A stretch of 12,760 nucleotides of DNA, taken from the NCBI GenBank assembly GCA_012512295.1, contig JAAZDI010000135.1, forward strand, positions 1 through 12,760. The letters are read 5' to 3'. The DNA is from Syntrophomonadaceae bacterium (GTDB lineage: Bacteria; Bacillota; Ch66; Ch109). This document shows positions 1 to 7,604 of this stretch, one piece after another (within the stretch, counting starts at the first letter, position 1; every line of letters begins with the position of its first letter). The position numbers and the translations under genes are program-made. The notes beneath the pieces were generated by a model. The model was not told the origin of the DNA and made no database searches. It saw nothing but the letters and a program-made list of their open reading frames with translations.

Positions 1-295
1 GGACTAACCCACCGTTTACCCCGACGTAGGAAAAGGTAAAAAGCGGATCAGCCGCCACATTAACCCCAACGTGTTTCATTGCCACCAGGGTTCGCGCGCC
101 TCCGATTGAAGAACCAATAGCTACCTCTAAAGCTACCTTTTCATTTGGAGACCATTCCGTATAAATCTCAGGATATCGAGAACAGTTCTCAATGATTTCT
201 GTACTTGGGGTACCTGGATAAGCAGTCGCAACCCTGACTCCTGCTTCATAAGCCCCCAAAGCAAGAGCCTCATTTCCTAACAGCAGGTCAACCAT
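1..295 (-). CDS. iorA: Indolepyruvate ferredoxin oxidoreductase alpha subunit, 5' part only
   Basis: The 5' 98 codons of a gene that continues past position 1. The visible protein begins MVDLLLGNEALALGAYEAG and then carries the YPGTPSTEI motif and a NEKVALEVAIGSSIGGARTL stretch, both characteristic of the N-terminal thiamine-pyrophosphate-enzyme domain of IorA. The family oxidatively decarboxylates aryl-pyruvates (from transaminated Trp, Phe or Tyr) to aryl-acetyl-CoA and reduces ferredoxin, in the cytoplasm with IorB. The ATG at 295 is preceded by an AAGGGGG Shine-Dalgarno with 6 nt spacing, and the family's usual N-terminus starts at about this point. The C-terminal ferredoxin domain expected of IorA lies outside the window. 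It sits 116 nt downstream of speE on the same strand with its own ribosome-binding site. I see no convincing promoter or terminator in that gap. Confidence 0.9.
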   Translation of the reverse strand, partial: MVDLLLGNEALALGAYEAGVRVATAYPGTPSTEIIENCSRYPEIYTEWSPNEKVALEVAIGSSIGGARTLVAMKHVGVNVAADPLFTFSYVGVNGGLV

Positions 296-411
296 GGATG
301 TCCCCCTTCAATCATTTATTTCAAATCAGTAAATAGTTTTATATTCAACAAAGTTGCTTCATTTCCTCTTTTACTGTCGCATTACACCGTAATTTGATAT
401 TTGGGTAATAT

Positions 412-1260
412 TTACCGGGCACTTTTTCCCCCATCCAATACTTCCTGCACAAAACGCGGCAAAACAAAGGCAGCCTGATGGACAGCCGGCGTATAATATC
501 GAAAAGCCATATCTGACAAATCCTTCGAAGAAGGATTAAGTTGAAGAGGGTCGTACTTTTTAGAGGCCAACGAGAAGGTCCAGAATCCCGCTATATAAGT
601 AGGGATACAGGTCAAGTAGACTCGGGAAAGCGGAAATATTTCAGATAGGTTTTGATAAACGCCGGCCAAAAGTTCCTTATTGAAAAGCGGTGATTCAGTT
701 TGGGCCACCATCAAACCATCATCATTCAGGACTCGGTAGACATCTTGATAAAACTCTCGACTAAATAAACCAGTAGCTGGTCCGATCGGGTCGGATGAGT
801 CAATCAGAATCACATCATATTTTTTATCGGTTTGTTTGACATATTTAATTCCATCGTCAACCACAATCCTAACTCGAGGATCATCCAATGCTTTGCCTAT
901 CTCAGGTAAATATTGACGACTCGCATTAATAACCCGTTCATCAATCTCAACCAAATCAACATTGGTTTGAGGATGTTTCAAAATCTCCCGTACAGTCGCT
1001 CCGTCCCCACCACCGATTACCAAAACATCCTTGGGATTCGGATGAGTAAATAATGGCACATGAGTTATCATCTCATGATAAATAAATTCATCATCCAAGG
1101 TAACCTGAACGATACCGTCTAAAACCAAGGCCCGGCCAAAATCTACGGTCTCGACTATCGCTAACTCCTGGTAGGGTGTCTTTTCAGTATAAATCGTTCG
1201 TTTCAGTTTCCAATTTACCCTGTATCCAGGGGTGTGTTGTTCAACCAACCATAATTCCAT
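412..1260 (-). CDS. speE: Polyamine aminopropyltransferase (spermidine synthase)
   Basis: A 282-residue protein of normal length for SpeE, which transfers an aminopropyl group from decarboxylated S-adenosylmethionine to putrescine (or a related diamine) in the cytosol. The N-terminal beta domain spans about 1-60 and includes LVLDGIVQVT. The Rossmann-type methyltransferase fold follows: glycine-rich GGGDG at 83-87, the acidic ligand E105 in VEID, and the catalytic loop DSSDPIGPA from D154 with D157. Y61-H62-E63 belong to the substrate pocket in the family. The ATG at 1260 follows an AAGGAGG site with about 8 nt spacing, so this start is well supported. It lies 110 nt downstream of dnaC and 116 nt upstream of iorA. 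No speD (SAM decarboxylase) or arginine decarboxylase gene is in the window. Substrate preference (putrescine or cadaverine, spermidine or thermospermine) cannot be read from sequence alone. Confidence 0.95.
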   Translation of the reverse strand: MELWLVEQHTPGYRVNWKLKRTIYTEKTPYQELAIVETVDFGRALVLDGIVQVTLDDEFIYHEMITHVPLFTHPNPKDVLVIGGGDGATVREILKHPQTNVDLVEIDERVINASRQYLPEIGKALDDPRVRIVVDDGIKYVKQTDKKYDVILIDSSDPIGPATGLFSREFYQDVYRVLNDDGLMVAQTESPLFNKELLAGVYQNLSEIFPLSRVYLTCIPTYIAGFWTFSLASKKYDPLQLNPSSKDLSDMAFRYYTPAVHQAAFVLPRFVQEVLDGGKSAR

Positions 1261-1370
1261 TAATAAATCCTCCTTCAGTATTGATAGTTTTGGTATACGC
1301 TTTATGGTAAAGCTTCAATAAAAAGAGTGCAGTCTCCTCCCGACGGTATTCTTGAATCAAACTAGATTAA

Positions 1371-2150
1371 TTAACGTCGGTATCTGCCCTCCCTCTCCTG
1401 ACTCTTTATGTGCCGGATGTCTTTTTCTACCATCAAACGGAAGGAACGGCATAAATAGATAATCCGAGAGGTTGTCCTTTCGCCAAGGAATCCGTCTAGT
1501 TCATTTAAACCCAAATTGGTAGTAATAACTACCGGCAAACGGTAGTTCATCCGATAGTTAAGTAAACTATAGATCGTATTACGAGTCCAGTCAGTATAAT
1601 TATGTGCCCCTAAATCGTCTAATACCAGCAGCGGGACTTTTAATACTCGTTCTATCAATGGTTCGTTTTCCCAATCTTCAGACCGGTTCTCATCTCGAAT
1701 TGAGGCCCAATAGTGACGACGATAACTTGCCCTAAGTTCGTCTAATAAATCTGGAACAACAACAAACTGGACCTTTACTCCGACATCTATTAAAGCATTG
1801 CAGATGGCCGCTGCTAAAAAAGTTTTTCCACTACCAATCGGACCAACAAACATAAGGCCGCTGGTGTGCGCATCTTTCAGAAATTCCTGCACAAAAGCCT
1901 CAGCGGCCTGAACTGCTTGTCTAGCTCCTTGGTAATAAGAAATATGTTTATCAGGGTGATAGAGTTGTTTGGAATAATAATCAAGAGAAAAATTGCGGAA
2001 GGTGAATTCTTCCATCCCAGGGGTAAGGCCCGCTTTCTGTCGAAGGCGCATTCTACTCCGTTCCTGGACACACTGACATGGAACCGCTCCTGTTTCCAAC
2101 AACCTCAGACCTCGATCGTGACACAAAGGGCACTGACTCGACTTAACCAT
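1371..2150 (-). CDS. dnaC: DnaC/DnaI-type helicase-loader AAA+ ATPase
   Basis: A 259-residue AAA+ protein of the DnaC/DnaI/IstB class, which loads the replicative DnaB-type helicase on DNA. The N-terminus has a zinc-finger-like set C7, C10, C25, C27 (CPLC and CQC). The ATPase core shows Walker A GPIGSGKT at 103-110, Walker B LLVLDDLG at about 174-181, sensor I TTN at 210-212 and a likely arginine finger near R229 (ERTTSRI). An upstream GTG at 2159 is in frame, but it directly abuts the AGGAG at 2159-2163. The ATG at 2150 sits 8 nt from that site and is the better start. The gene begins 11 nt after the dnaD stop, so the two are surely co-transcribed. IstB transposition helpers share the fold, but the zinc finger, the DnaD neighbour and the absence of a transposase favour a replication role. 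Confidence 0.9.
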   Translation of the reverse strand: MVKSSQCPLCHDRGLRLLETGAVPCQCVQERSRMRLRQKAGLTPGMEEFTFRNFSLDYYSKQLYHPDKHISYYQGARQAVQAAEAFVQEFLKDAHTSGLMFVGPIGSGKTFLAAAICNALIDVGVKVQFVVVPDLLDELRASYRRHYWASIRDENRSEDWENEPLIERVLKVPLLVLDDLGAHNYTDWTRNTIYSLLNYRMNYRLPVVITTNLGLNELDGFLGERTTSRIIYLCRSFRLMVEKDIRHIKSQEREGRYRR

Positions 2151-2161
2151 CAAGGTCACTC

Positions 2162-2998
2162 CTAAGTAACGTAAAGATCCCGATATTTATCTTCTCGAGC
2201 TGGAGATTGATTCTTGGATTCATTACGGATGCTCCGGTTGCGTGTTCTCCTGGCATAAACCCTTTTCTCCGCGAAGCTTTCTTCCAATTTCCTGACCTCA
2301 TTTAAAGTACGAATATTCTTTTGTCGCCAATCCTGTAAAATACGTTCGATGTAGCGTAAATTGAATGTCCCTTGAATAACTGAAATTCTCAGAGCCTCAA
2401 TTACTAGTTCAGCCGGTAATTGATCACACCAACTGATAATTGATTCGCCTTCCATTGGTGTTAGGGGCCGTCCAAACTCACTTTCAAAGACATTATAAAC
2501 TCGGGCCACTGTTTCTGAGATAGTGTTGGCGGCTGATACCGGGAGCTGTTTAACTCCCCCAACATTATCTGCTCTTTGATTCCTCTCTCGTCTAGTTTGC
2601 GACAATTGTTGTTGTTCTATATATTCTTTATTCTTTTCGATCGCCCATACTTCAGCCAGCTTATCAAACAAACCCTCGAGGTTATAGACTGGTTGATACT
2701 CCAAAGTCACCGGATCTAAATATTGGTCAATTGCTAGGACTTTTTTCTCCAAAAGTTGGTTTAAACAATCTTCTATGGTAGAAGGCGGCGCACTCATTAG
2801 CGACTCAAGGCGCTCCACCGTTGGATATCGATTGTTTTCAGCTGATTGAAGATAAATTATGTGCAGTAATAACACTAATTCTTGATCGTTAATGCCCATA
2901 CTCTGATAAGAACGAAGAAGTAAATTAGGAATACTGGTATAGCCTTGGGCAAGCAAATCCCGGCCAAATTCTGCTATCAAATTGGTCCTGTTTGCCAA
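2162..2998 (-). CDS. dnaD: DnaD-domain replication initiation protein
   Basis: A 278-residue protein of the DnaD/DnaB-like primosome family of Bacillota, which helps remodel origin DNA and brings in the helicase loader. Residues about 15-115 look like the N-terminal winged-helix (DDBH1) region, with NLLLRSYQSMGINDQELVLLL typical of its first helices. A charged, Gln-rich linker covers about 120-150. Residues about 160-228 form the DDBH2 domain, ending in the hallmark YIERILQDW at 216-224. The C-terminus (about 245-272) is strongly basic and probably disordered, suited to DNA contact. The start is a TTG at 2998. An in-frame TGA lies only six codons upstream, so the gene cannot begin much earlier, and an AAAGGA site is about 10 nt away. 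It is followed 11 nt later by the dnaC-like gene and preceded by an extended -10 promoter. Confidence 0.88.
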   Translation of the reverse strand: MANRTNLIAEFGRDLLAQGYTSIPNLLLRSYQSMGINDQELVLLLHIIYLQSAENNRYPTVERLESLMSAPPSTIEDCLNQLLEKKVLAIDQYLDPVTLEYQPVYNLEGLFDKLAEVWAIEKNKEYIEQQQLSQTRRERNQRADNVGGVKQLPVSAANTISETVARVYNVFESEFGRPLTPMEGESIISWCDQLPAELVIEALRISVIQGTFNLRYIERILQDWRQKNIRTLNEVRKLEESFAEKRVYARRTRNRSIRNESKNQSPAREDKYRDLYVT

Positions 2999-3038
2999 AC
3001 CCGACCAGTCCTTTCACCTGATAAAATAGCACGGGCTC

Positions 3039-3047
3039 ATTATATCA
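3039..3047 (-). promoter_or_regulatory. Extended -10 promoter for dnaD-dnaC
   Basis: On the minus strand the sequence reads TGATATAAT, a perfect TATAAT hexamer with the upstream TGn of an extended -10 element. The predicted transcription start lies near 3032, giving a leader of about 35 nt to the dnaD TTG. The -35 region near 3062-3068 matches the consensus poorly, as is usual for extended -10 promoters. This is sequence inference only. Confidence 0.6.
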
Positions 3048-3224
3048 CTCGACTGGTTTTTTTCCTAGTAAGCTAAAAGACCTTTTAAGTCCTTGCCATG
3101 AAAGCAGCCTTAATATTCAACAGAATTATTAATTTTTTGACCAGTATACGCATAGACTGTTAGGTAGGTGTCAATAAAAGTCGAAGAACATAAACTAAGT
3201 TCTCTTCTTACCCCGTCAATCCTT

Positions 3225-4832
3225 CTAAGTTCCGACAAGTGAGCAGTTATGAACCTGCTTCTCCAACTCCCGCAATTGCTTAAGAACTAAATCATAGTTT
3301 TGGTCATCAATTCCTTTTTCCACTAATTCTCTGATTTTTAAACGCAGTTGGAAGTATTCCCGCTCAACCTGAAGACACAGATCTTCTTCAGTAGAGGTTT
3401 GTTTTTCAATCTTCGGCACAGCATTTCTTTCAGTAATAGGAGGTAGTTCAGCTATCTCCAGCCAATAGGGGATCCGGGTCTGCAGACCAGTCTCCTGAGT
3501 AATTCTTTGCGCTAAATTCTCACAAGAAGCCTCCTCGCCATGGATCAGGAAGATACAGCCCGGACCAACTCGGAATCGTTTTATCCAACGTAGAAGGTTT
3601 TCTTGATCCGAATGACCGGAAAATCCCTCTAAGTTATAGATTTCCGCCCGAGTCATAATCTCTTCACCATGAATACGAACCAGTTTTTCTCCGTTAAGCA
3701 GCCGGCGGCCTAAAGTTCCTTCCGCTTGGTAGCCCACAAAGATGACTGATGATTCTGGACGCCACAAATTATGTTTCAGATGATGTTTGATTCGGCCGGC
3801 GTCGGCCATGCCACTAGCTGAAATAATTATTGCCCCGCCTTTTAGAGTGTTTAAAGCCCGCGATTCATCCGCGGTCATTGAGTATCTTAAACCAGGGATT
3901 TCAAATGGGTTATGCCCGTCTTTGAGCAGATCCTGGGTTTCTGAATCCATATCCTTCAGGTGTCGCCGAAAAACTTCAGTCGTGCGGATAGCCAGCGGAC
4001 TATCAATGATAATCGGTACCGGAGGAATCGCCTTTTCTCGAACCAGCAAACCCAGGGTATAGATCAGATCTTGGGTTCGCTCAACAGCGAAAGCCGGGAT
4101 AATCACATTGCCTTGACGACCAATAGTCCGCACGATAATATCCCGGAATTGTTCTTTAATATTGGCAATCGGTTGGTGCTGCCGGTCACCGTAAGTAGCC
4201 TCTAGAAACAGGTAGTCAGCACTTTCAATTATTGTTGGGTCCTTCATTAATGGTCGGTTATAATTACCCACATCACCACTAAAGACTAGTTTAGTCTCTT
4301 GGCCGTCCTCGTTGATCCAGATTTCGATTAAGGATGAACCTAGAATGTGTCCCGCATCCTGAAAACGCACCGTAATTTCGGGAGATATTGTTAGGGTTTC
4401 GCCATAACTGGCCCGGCGAAACAATTTGATACATCCCTCAGCATCTTCAGTTGTATAGATGGGTGTAATCAGTGGTTTACCGGCGCGACTAAATTTGCGA
4501 TTTTTCCGTTCAACCTCCATCTCCTGAATATGGGCACTGTCCGGTAACATGACTTCACATAAATCGGCTGTAGCCGCTGTACTATAAATTGGTCCTCGAA
4601 ATCCGTGACGGTATAATTTGGGGATCAAACCGGAATGATCAATGTGGGCATGACTCAAAAGCAAAAAATCTATTTGGGTTGGGTCGAACATGAAACTACC
4701 GTAATTTCGTTCTTTTAAGGCTTTAGAACCCTGAAACATACCGCAATCTACTAAAAACTTTGACTGCTTAGTTTCCAACAAAAAGCAAGACCCAGTTACC
4801 GTCCGAGCAGCTCCCAAGAACTGAATTTTCAC
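3225..4832 (-). CDS. Beta-CASP metallo-beta-lactamase RNase-like hydrolase
   Basis: A 535-residue member of the CPSF/Ysh1-like beta-CASP metallo-beta-lactamases, which are zinc-dependent ribonucleases. Motif 2 is HAHIDH (H61, H63, D65, H66), motif 3 is H162 in DAGHILGSS, and motif 4 is D187 in SGDVG. The beta-CASP motifs follow: A at E211 (EATYGDR), B at the H350/H351 region (GMADAGRIKHHL) and C at H407 (SGHSDQ). All catalytic residues appear present, so it should be active. The core matches bacterial homologues of about 430-460 residues. The last 80 or so residues are an added charged helical tail, probably a coiled coil (about 480-525). The start is GTG at 4832, with AAGGAGG 7 nt upstream. 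It follows the small helical gene by 42 nt and probably shares its transcript. The exact RNA target, and endo- versus exonuclease mode, cannot be told. It is not RNase J, whose architecture differs. Confidence 0.88.
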   Translation of the reverse strand: MKIQFLGAARTVTGSCFLLETKQSKFLVDCGMFQGSKALKERNYGSFMFDPTQIDFLLLSHAHIDHSGLIPKLYRHGFRGPIYSTAATADLCEVMLPDSAHIQEMEVERKNRKFSRAGKPLITPIYTTEDAEGCIKLFRRASYGETLTISPEITVRFQDAGHILGSSLIEIWINEDGQETKLVFSGDVGNYNRPLMKDPTIIESADYLFLEATYGDRQHQPIANIKEQFRDIIVRTIGRQGNVIIPAFAVERTQDLIYTLGLLVREKAIPPVPIIIDSPLAIRTTEVFRRHLKDMDSETQDLLKDGHNPFEIPGLRYSMTADESRALNTLKGGAIIISASGMADAGRIKHHLKHNLWRPESSVIFVGYQAEGTLGRRLLNGEKLVRIHGEEIMTRAEIYNLEGFSGHSDQENLLRWIKRFRVGPGCIFLIHGEEASCENLAQRITQETGLQTRIPYWLEIAELPPITERNAVPKIEKQTSTEEDLCLQVEREYFQLRLKIRELVEKGIDDQNYDLVLKQLRELEKQVHNCSLVGT

Positions 4833-4874
4833 AATTGTACCTCCTTAAATCTGCCCCAGCATGTCCCGGTTATT

Positions 4875-5348
4875 TTAGATAGCCCGAACTTTGGCCTTCG
4901 GATGGCTCCGGGTTAAGGTTTTATGAACTTCTATAAGATCAATGATTTCTTTCCGGGTCCGTTCTGCATTCCCAGAACGGGCGGCCTCAGTGATGTTATT
5001 CAGTCCGATAAGAATCCAGTCTAAAACACCGTCAAAAACCGCACAACTATTTAAAACCGGTGAATATTTATCAAAGAGGTGTTCGAAAATCCCCTGACAA
5101 ATACTCCTGATTCGGTGTACCCTGTCCATCACTTCATGGCAATAGTTATCTGAGGTTTCCGAAAGACGTTGTAGACCCAATAGATTGTTATAAAACCATT
5201 GATTATGCAGCAGTTGATTTGACAACTCACGCTGACATTGTTGAACGACTAGAAATTCTAAATAAGATTGAAGCTGCTTTCGGGCTTCAGGAGTTAATAG
5301 GACATACTGATTAATTACCTGCATTTCTGATAAAGTTAAACCACCCAT
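4875..5348 (-). CDS. Uncharacterised small helical protein
   Basis: I do not recognise this 157-residue protein. It begins MGGLTLSEMQVINQYVLLT and continues with a run of amphipathic helices (EARKQLQSYLEFLVVQQ). A Gln/Asn/Leu-rich middle follows, then a C-terminal helix (about 125-150) ending in a basic tail. No signal peptide, membrane segment or clear catalytic motif is seen. The reading frame stays open upstream to 5495, but that stretch contains the intrinsic terminator of the preceding operon. The ATG at 5348 has a strong GAGGAGG site 9 nt upstream, so I take the short form. It lies 42 nt upstream of the beta-CASP nuclease gene on the same strand, suggesting co-expression. A role as partner or regulator of that enzyme is only a guess from position. 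Confidence 0.75.
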   Translation of the reverse strand: MGGLTLSEMQVINQYVLLTPEARKQLQSYLEFLVVQQCQRELSNQLLHNQWFYNNLLGLQRLSETSDNYCHEVMDRVHRIRSICQGIFEHLFDKYSPVLNSCAVFDGVLDWILIGLNNITEAARSGNAERTRKEIIDLIEVHKTLTRSHPKAKVRAI

Positions 5349-5357
5349 TTGTTTTCT

Positions 5358-5364
5358 CCTCCTC
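5358..5364 (-). promoter_or_regulatory. Ribosome-binding site fixing the start at 5348
   Basis: GAGGAGG on the minus strand lies 9 nt before the ATG at 5348. Together with the terminator farther upstream it argues against the longer reading frame that opens at 5495. Confidence 0.75.
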
Positions 5365-5422
5365 ATGGGAAGCATTTGTTTCCAAGCGTTTGTTATAATT
5401 ACTTTTAATGGATGTGTTTTAT

Positions 5423-5452
5423 TAAAACCAAAAATGGCGGTTTTCCGCCATT
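5423..5452 (-). terminator. Intrinsic terminator of the lrp-aminotransferase operon
   Basis: A perfect 8-bp stem, AATGGCGG / CCGCCATT (5433-5440 with 5445-5452), closes a 4-nt loop. On the minus strand it is followed by TTTGGTTTT. The opposite side has no comparable T-run, so it acts for minus-strand transcripts. It lies about 140 nt after the aminotransferase stop and about 85 nt before the start of the next gene, so it separates the two units. Confidence 0.85.
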
Positions 5453-5590
5453 CTAAGTTTATTCGGTATTCTAATACTTCGACGTTTGGAAACATAAATC
5501 CTGCCCCTAAAAAAGAGGATTGCTTAGAATTTTCTTCTAGTTTTCACAGCTATTCGACTTTTTTCTCAATTTTTTAATATGATATTGCTC

Positions 5591-6841
5591 CTAAAGTCGA
5601 TTAATAAAACGGTCTATTCTTTGAAGTGCTTGCTCAATATCCCGGGCGGAAGCAGCATAGCAGCAACGAATATACCCCTCTCCGCATTGACCAAAGGCAT
5701 TCCCCGGAACTACGGCTACTTTTTCTTCCATGAGCAATCTTTCTGAAAATTCCTCACTAGAAAGACCGGTCTTTTTTATCGAAGGAAATACATAAAAAGC
5801 ACCTTGTGGCTCAAAACATTCTAAGCCCAAATTCTGTAGGCCGCGATACATCATCCGACGCCGGTGATCGTATGATCGGATCATTCGCTGCATCTCAGGT
5901 TCACCGTTGCGCAAGGCCTCAATACCGGCTCGCTGAGCTTGGGTGGGTGCACACATGATCGTATACTGGTGAATTTTACACATTGCTTCGATAATTGGTG
6001 CCGGTCCAGCAGCATAGCCCAAACGCCAGCCAGTCATCGCAAATGCCTTAGAAAATCCATTCATCACAATCACTCGATCTGCCATACCTTCCAAACTAGC
6101 GATCGAAACATGTTTGCCTTCATAGGTAAGTTCGGCGTAAATCTCATCAGAAATAACAAGTAGATTATGCTTCCTTACTACCTCTGCTATTGCTTCCAAG
6201 TGTTCCCGCCGCATAACTGCGCCAGTAGGATTACTGGGAAATGCTAGTATCAGCACTTTGCTTCTTGGAGTAAGGGCAGCCTGAAGAGCTTCTGCGGTGA
6301 GCCTAAATTCATCCTCCGCTTTGGTCGGTACTCCCACGGGGATACCGCCAGCCAGTTTAACACATGGTCGATAAGAGACAAAGCACGGCTCTGGAATTAA
6401 TACCTCATCGCCATGACAAAGTACCGTTCTAAGGGCTAAATCGACTGCCTCACTTACACCCACAGTGACTAAGATTTGATTATTAGGTTGGTAGTTAAGT
6501 CCAAAACGACGGTAAAGGTAACGTACAATCTCTTCTCTTAGTTCTAGCATTCCCCAGTTAGAAGTATAACTGGTGTGTCCTTTTTCTAGGTAATACACCG
6601 AAGCTTCTCGAACATGCCAGGGAGTAACAAAGTCCGGTTCGCCTACTCCTAAAGAGATAACTCCCTTGGTCTGCGAGACGAGGTCAAAAAACTTTCGAAT
6701 GCCAGAAGGGGGAATATCCCGTACGACCTGAGCAACACAGTTTGCCGGATCCCACTTGCCCGGGGTATCAGCTGGAATAGATCTAACTGAGTCACCAGAA
6801 TTTCGGTTTTCGAGTTTTAAGTTTGAACTCAAAACTGTCAT
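5591..6841 (-). CDS. PLP-dependent class I/II aminotransferase
   Basis: A 416-residue fold-type I aminotransferase of the aspartate/alanine aminotransferase subgroup. Visible landmarks are PPSGIRKFFDL near 45-54, GVGEPDF at 65-71, the Asn of NPTG (204-207), D232 and Y235 in SDEIYAEL (PLP ring contacts), the Schiff-base lysine K265 in NGFSKAFAMTGWRLGY, and a carboxylate-binding Arg near 393 (YIRCCYA). The enzyme should be active in the cytosol. Its donor amino acid is not readable from sequence; alanine, aspartate or an aromatic acid are all possible. The ATG at 6841 overlaps the regulator's stop as ATGA, implying coupled translation. The 35 or so residues before the conserved core are longer than usual, and no internal ATG or GTG offers a shorter start. 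It lies in a T-box-controlled operon, pointing to an amino-acid biosynthetic or salvage role. Confidence 0.9.
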   Translation of the reverse strand: MTVLSSNLKLENRNSGDSVRSIPADTPGKWDPANCVAQVVRDIPPSGIRKFFDLVSQTKGVISLGVGEPDFVTPWHVREASVYYLEKGHTSYTSNWGMLELREEIVRYLYRRFGLNYQPNNQILVTVGVSEAVDLALRTVLCHGDEVLIPEPCFVSYRPCVKLAGGIPVGVPTKAEDEFRLTAEALQAALTPRSKVLILAFPSNPTGAVMRREHLEAIAEVVRKHNLLVISDEIYAELTYEGKHVSIASLEGMADRVIVMNGFSKAFAMTGWRLGYAAGPAPIIEAMCKIHQYTIMCAPTQAQRAGIEALRNGEPEMQRMIRSYDHRRRMMYRGLQNLGLECFEPQGAFYVFPSIKKTGLSSEEFSERLLMEEKVAVVPGNAFGQCGEGYIRCCYAASARDIEQALQRIDRFINRL

Positions 6842-7317
6842 GGTGTCACCACCAATCTAAAGTCTTTTTCGCTTTCTTCAAAGACAACCCCGTCTTGTTT
6901 ATACTTTTTTAAAACGAAATGAGTCGTCGTCCCTTGAACGAACTCCAGAGTGGCTAATTTTTCGGCAACGAAAAAAGCTACTTCTTTCATCGTTTTTCCT
7001 TCAATAACAACTGAGAGGTCATAGGTACCGGACATCAGGTAAACACTTCGAACCTGGGGAAACCGATAAATACGCTCGGCTACTTTATCAAAGCCGACCT
7101 CTCTTTCCGGGGTTACTTTCACGTCAATTATAGCGGTAACCCCATTACCTCCTATCCGATCCCAATTGACTAAAGCTTTATATCCCAGGATCACCTTCTC
7201 TTCTTCTAATTGACGGAGAGTACTAATTACCCAGTCAACGTCGCGACCTAATCGAACAGCGATTTCCTCCGGCCGCATTCGACCATCTTCTTCCAATAAT
7301 TCAAGTATCTCTCGCAA
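6838..7317 (-). CDS. Lrp/AsnC-family transcriptional regulator
   Basis: A 159-residue Lrp/AsnC regulator. An N-terminal helix-turn-helix (about 1-48, REILELLEEDGRMRPEEIA and onward) is followed by the RAM/AsnC effector-binding domain (about 60-140, with VTAIIDVKVTPE and MSGTYDLSVVIEG). The family forms octamers or similar assemblies that sense amino acids. I place the start at the TTG at 7317: AAGGAGGAGG lies 9 nt upstream, and the protein then has the usual family length and N-terminus. A reading frame from a GTG at 7410 exists, but its first codons are the T-box motif and terminator, so it is not translated from there. An ATG at 7350 lacks a good site. The stop overlaps the aminotransferase ATG by 4 nt. 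Its likely targets are its own operon or related amino-acid genes; this is inference. Confidence 0.85.
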   Translation of the reverse strand: MREILELLEEDGRMRPEEIAVRLGRDVDWVISTLRQLEEEKVILGYKALVNWDRIGGNGVTAIIDVKVTPEREVGFDKVAERIYRFPQVRSVYLMSGTYDLSVVIEGKTMKEVAFFVAEKLATLEFVQGTTTHFVLKKYKQDGVVFEESEKDFRLVVTP

Positions 7318-7326
7318 ATCTGTCAA

Positions 7327-7336
7327 CCTCCTCCTT
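7327..7336 (-). promoter_or_regulatory. Ribosome-binding site fixing the TTG start at 7317
   Basis: AAGGAGGAGG on the minus strand, 9 nt before the TTG at 7317 and just downstream of the T-box terminator. It also touches an in-frame TTG at 7326, but that leaves no spacer. The site is the main reason to reject the longer reading frame from 7410. Confidence 0.75.
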
Positions 7337-7357
7337 GCGCTTTCCGGCATGTAATAC

Positions 7358-7392
7358 AAAGCAAAAGTCTCTCCCCCTAAGGGACGAGAGAC
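7358..7392 (-). terminator. T-box leader regulatory terminator
   Basis: The stem pairs 7367-7377 with 7381-7392: seven base pairs (GTCTCTC / GAGAGAC), a small internal irregularity, three G-C pairs and a 3-nt loop. On the minus strand it is followed by TTTTGCTTT. It lies directly after the T-box motif, where the alternative terminator of a T-box switch belongs, and 40 nt before the regulator start. Confidence 0.85.
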
Positions 7393-7604
7393 CTTTTCTC
7401 GCGGTACCACCCTAATTGGCTAATGCCCACCTCAAATTCCCTTTAACGGAGGGACCGGTTGGACCTACTCAGACAATGATAGATTCATCTCCTTTCGACC
7501 AACAGCTTCCGGACGGCTTTCCCTGGGACCTCCGGCCGGTATCCCACCCTCACCGACTCTCTAAATCGAAGGTTTCCAGCTACTTTTCCGGTCATCGCTT
7601 AACT
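7358..7604 (-). promoter_or_regulatory. T-box riboswitch (tRNA-sensing leader)
   Basis: The minus strand carries AGGGTGGTACCGCGAGAA (7393-7410), the classic T-box motif, directly before the terminator hairpin. Stem I is recognisable about 200 nt upstream. Its K-turn is AGC-GATGA-CCGG pairing with CCGG-AA-GCT. The S-turn AGTA is at 7581-7584, the apical AGAGAG/GTCGGT part near 7556-7562, and a specifier loop reads GGAAAGCC near 7515-7522. Uncharged cognate tRNA would favour the antiterminator and let transcription enter the lrp-aminotransferase operon. The bulge reads TGGT, so the pairing base is U and the tRNA discriminator should be A. This favours GCC (Ala, 7515-7517) over the overlapping AGC (Ser, 7516-7518), because bacterial tRNA-Ser normally carries G there. 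TATACT hexamers at 7606-7611 and 7621-7626 could be -10 sites, but neither has a good -35. Confidence 0.93.

Noticed and set aside
1300..1345. Possible terminator between dnaC and speE
   Set aside because: A TTTTT run exists, but the GAG/CTC stem before it is only 3-4 bp.
3090..3225. Possible terminator after the beta-CASP gene
   Set aside because: The best pairings (around 3180-3195 and AAGGAC / GTCTTT farther down) are short, bulged and lack a clean T-tract.
7516..7518. AGC serine specifier in the T-box
   Set aside because: It directly follows GAA, where a specifier often lies, but the TGGT bulge predicts discriminator A, unlike bacterial tRNA-Ser. It is kept only as the second choice.
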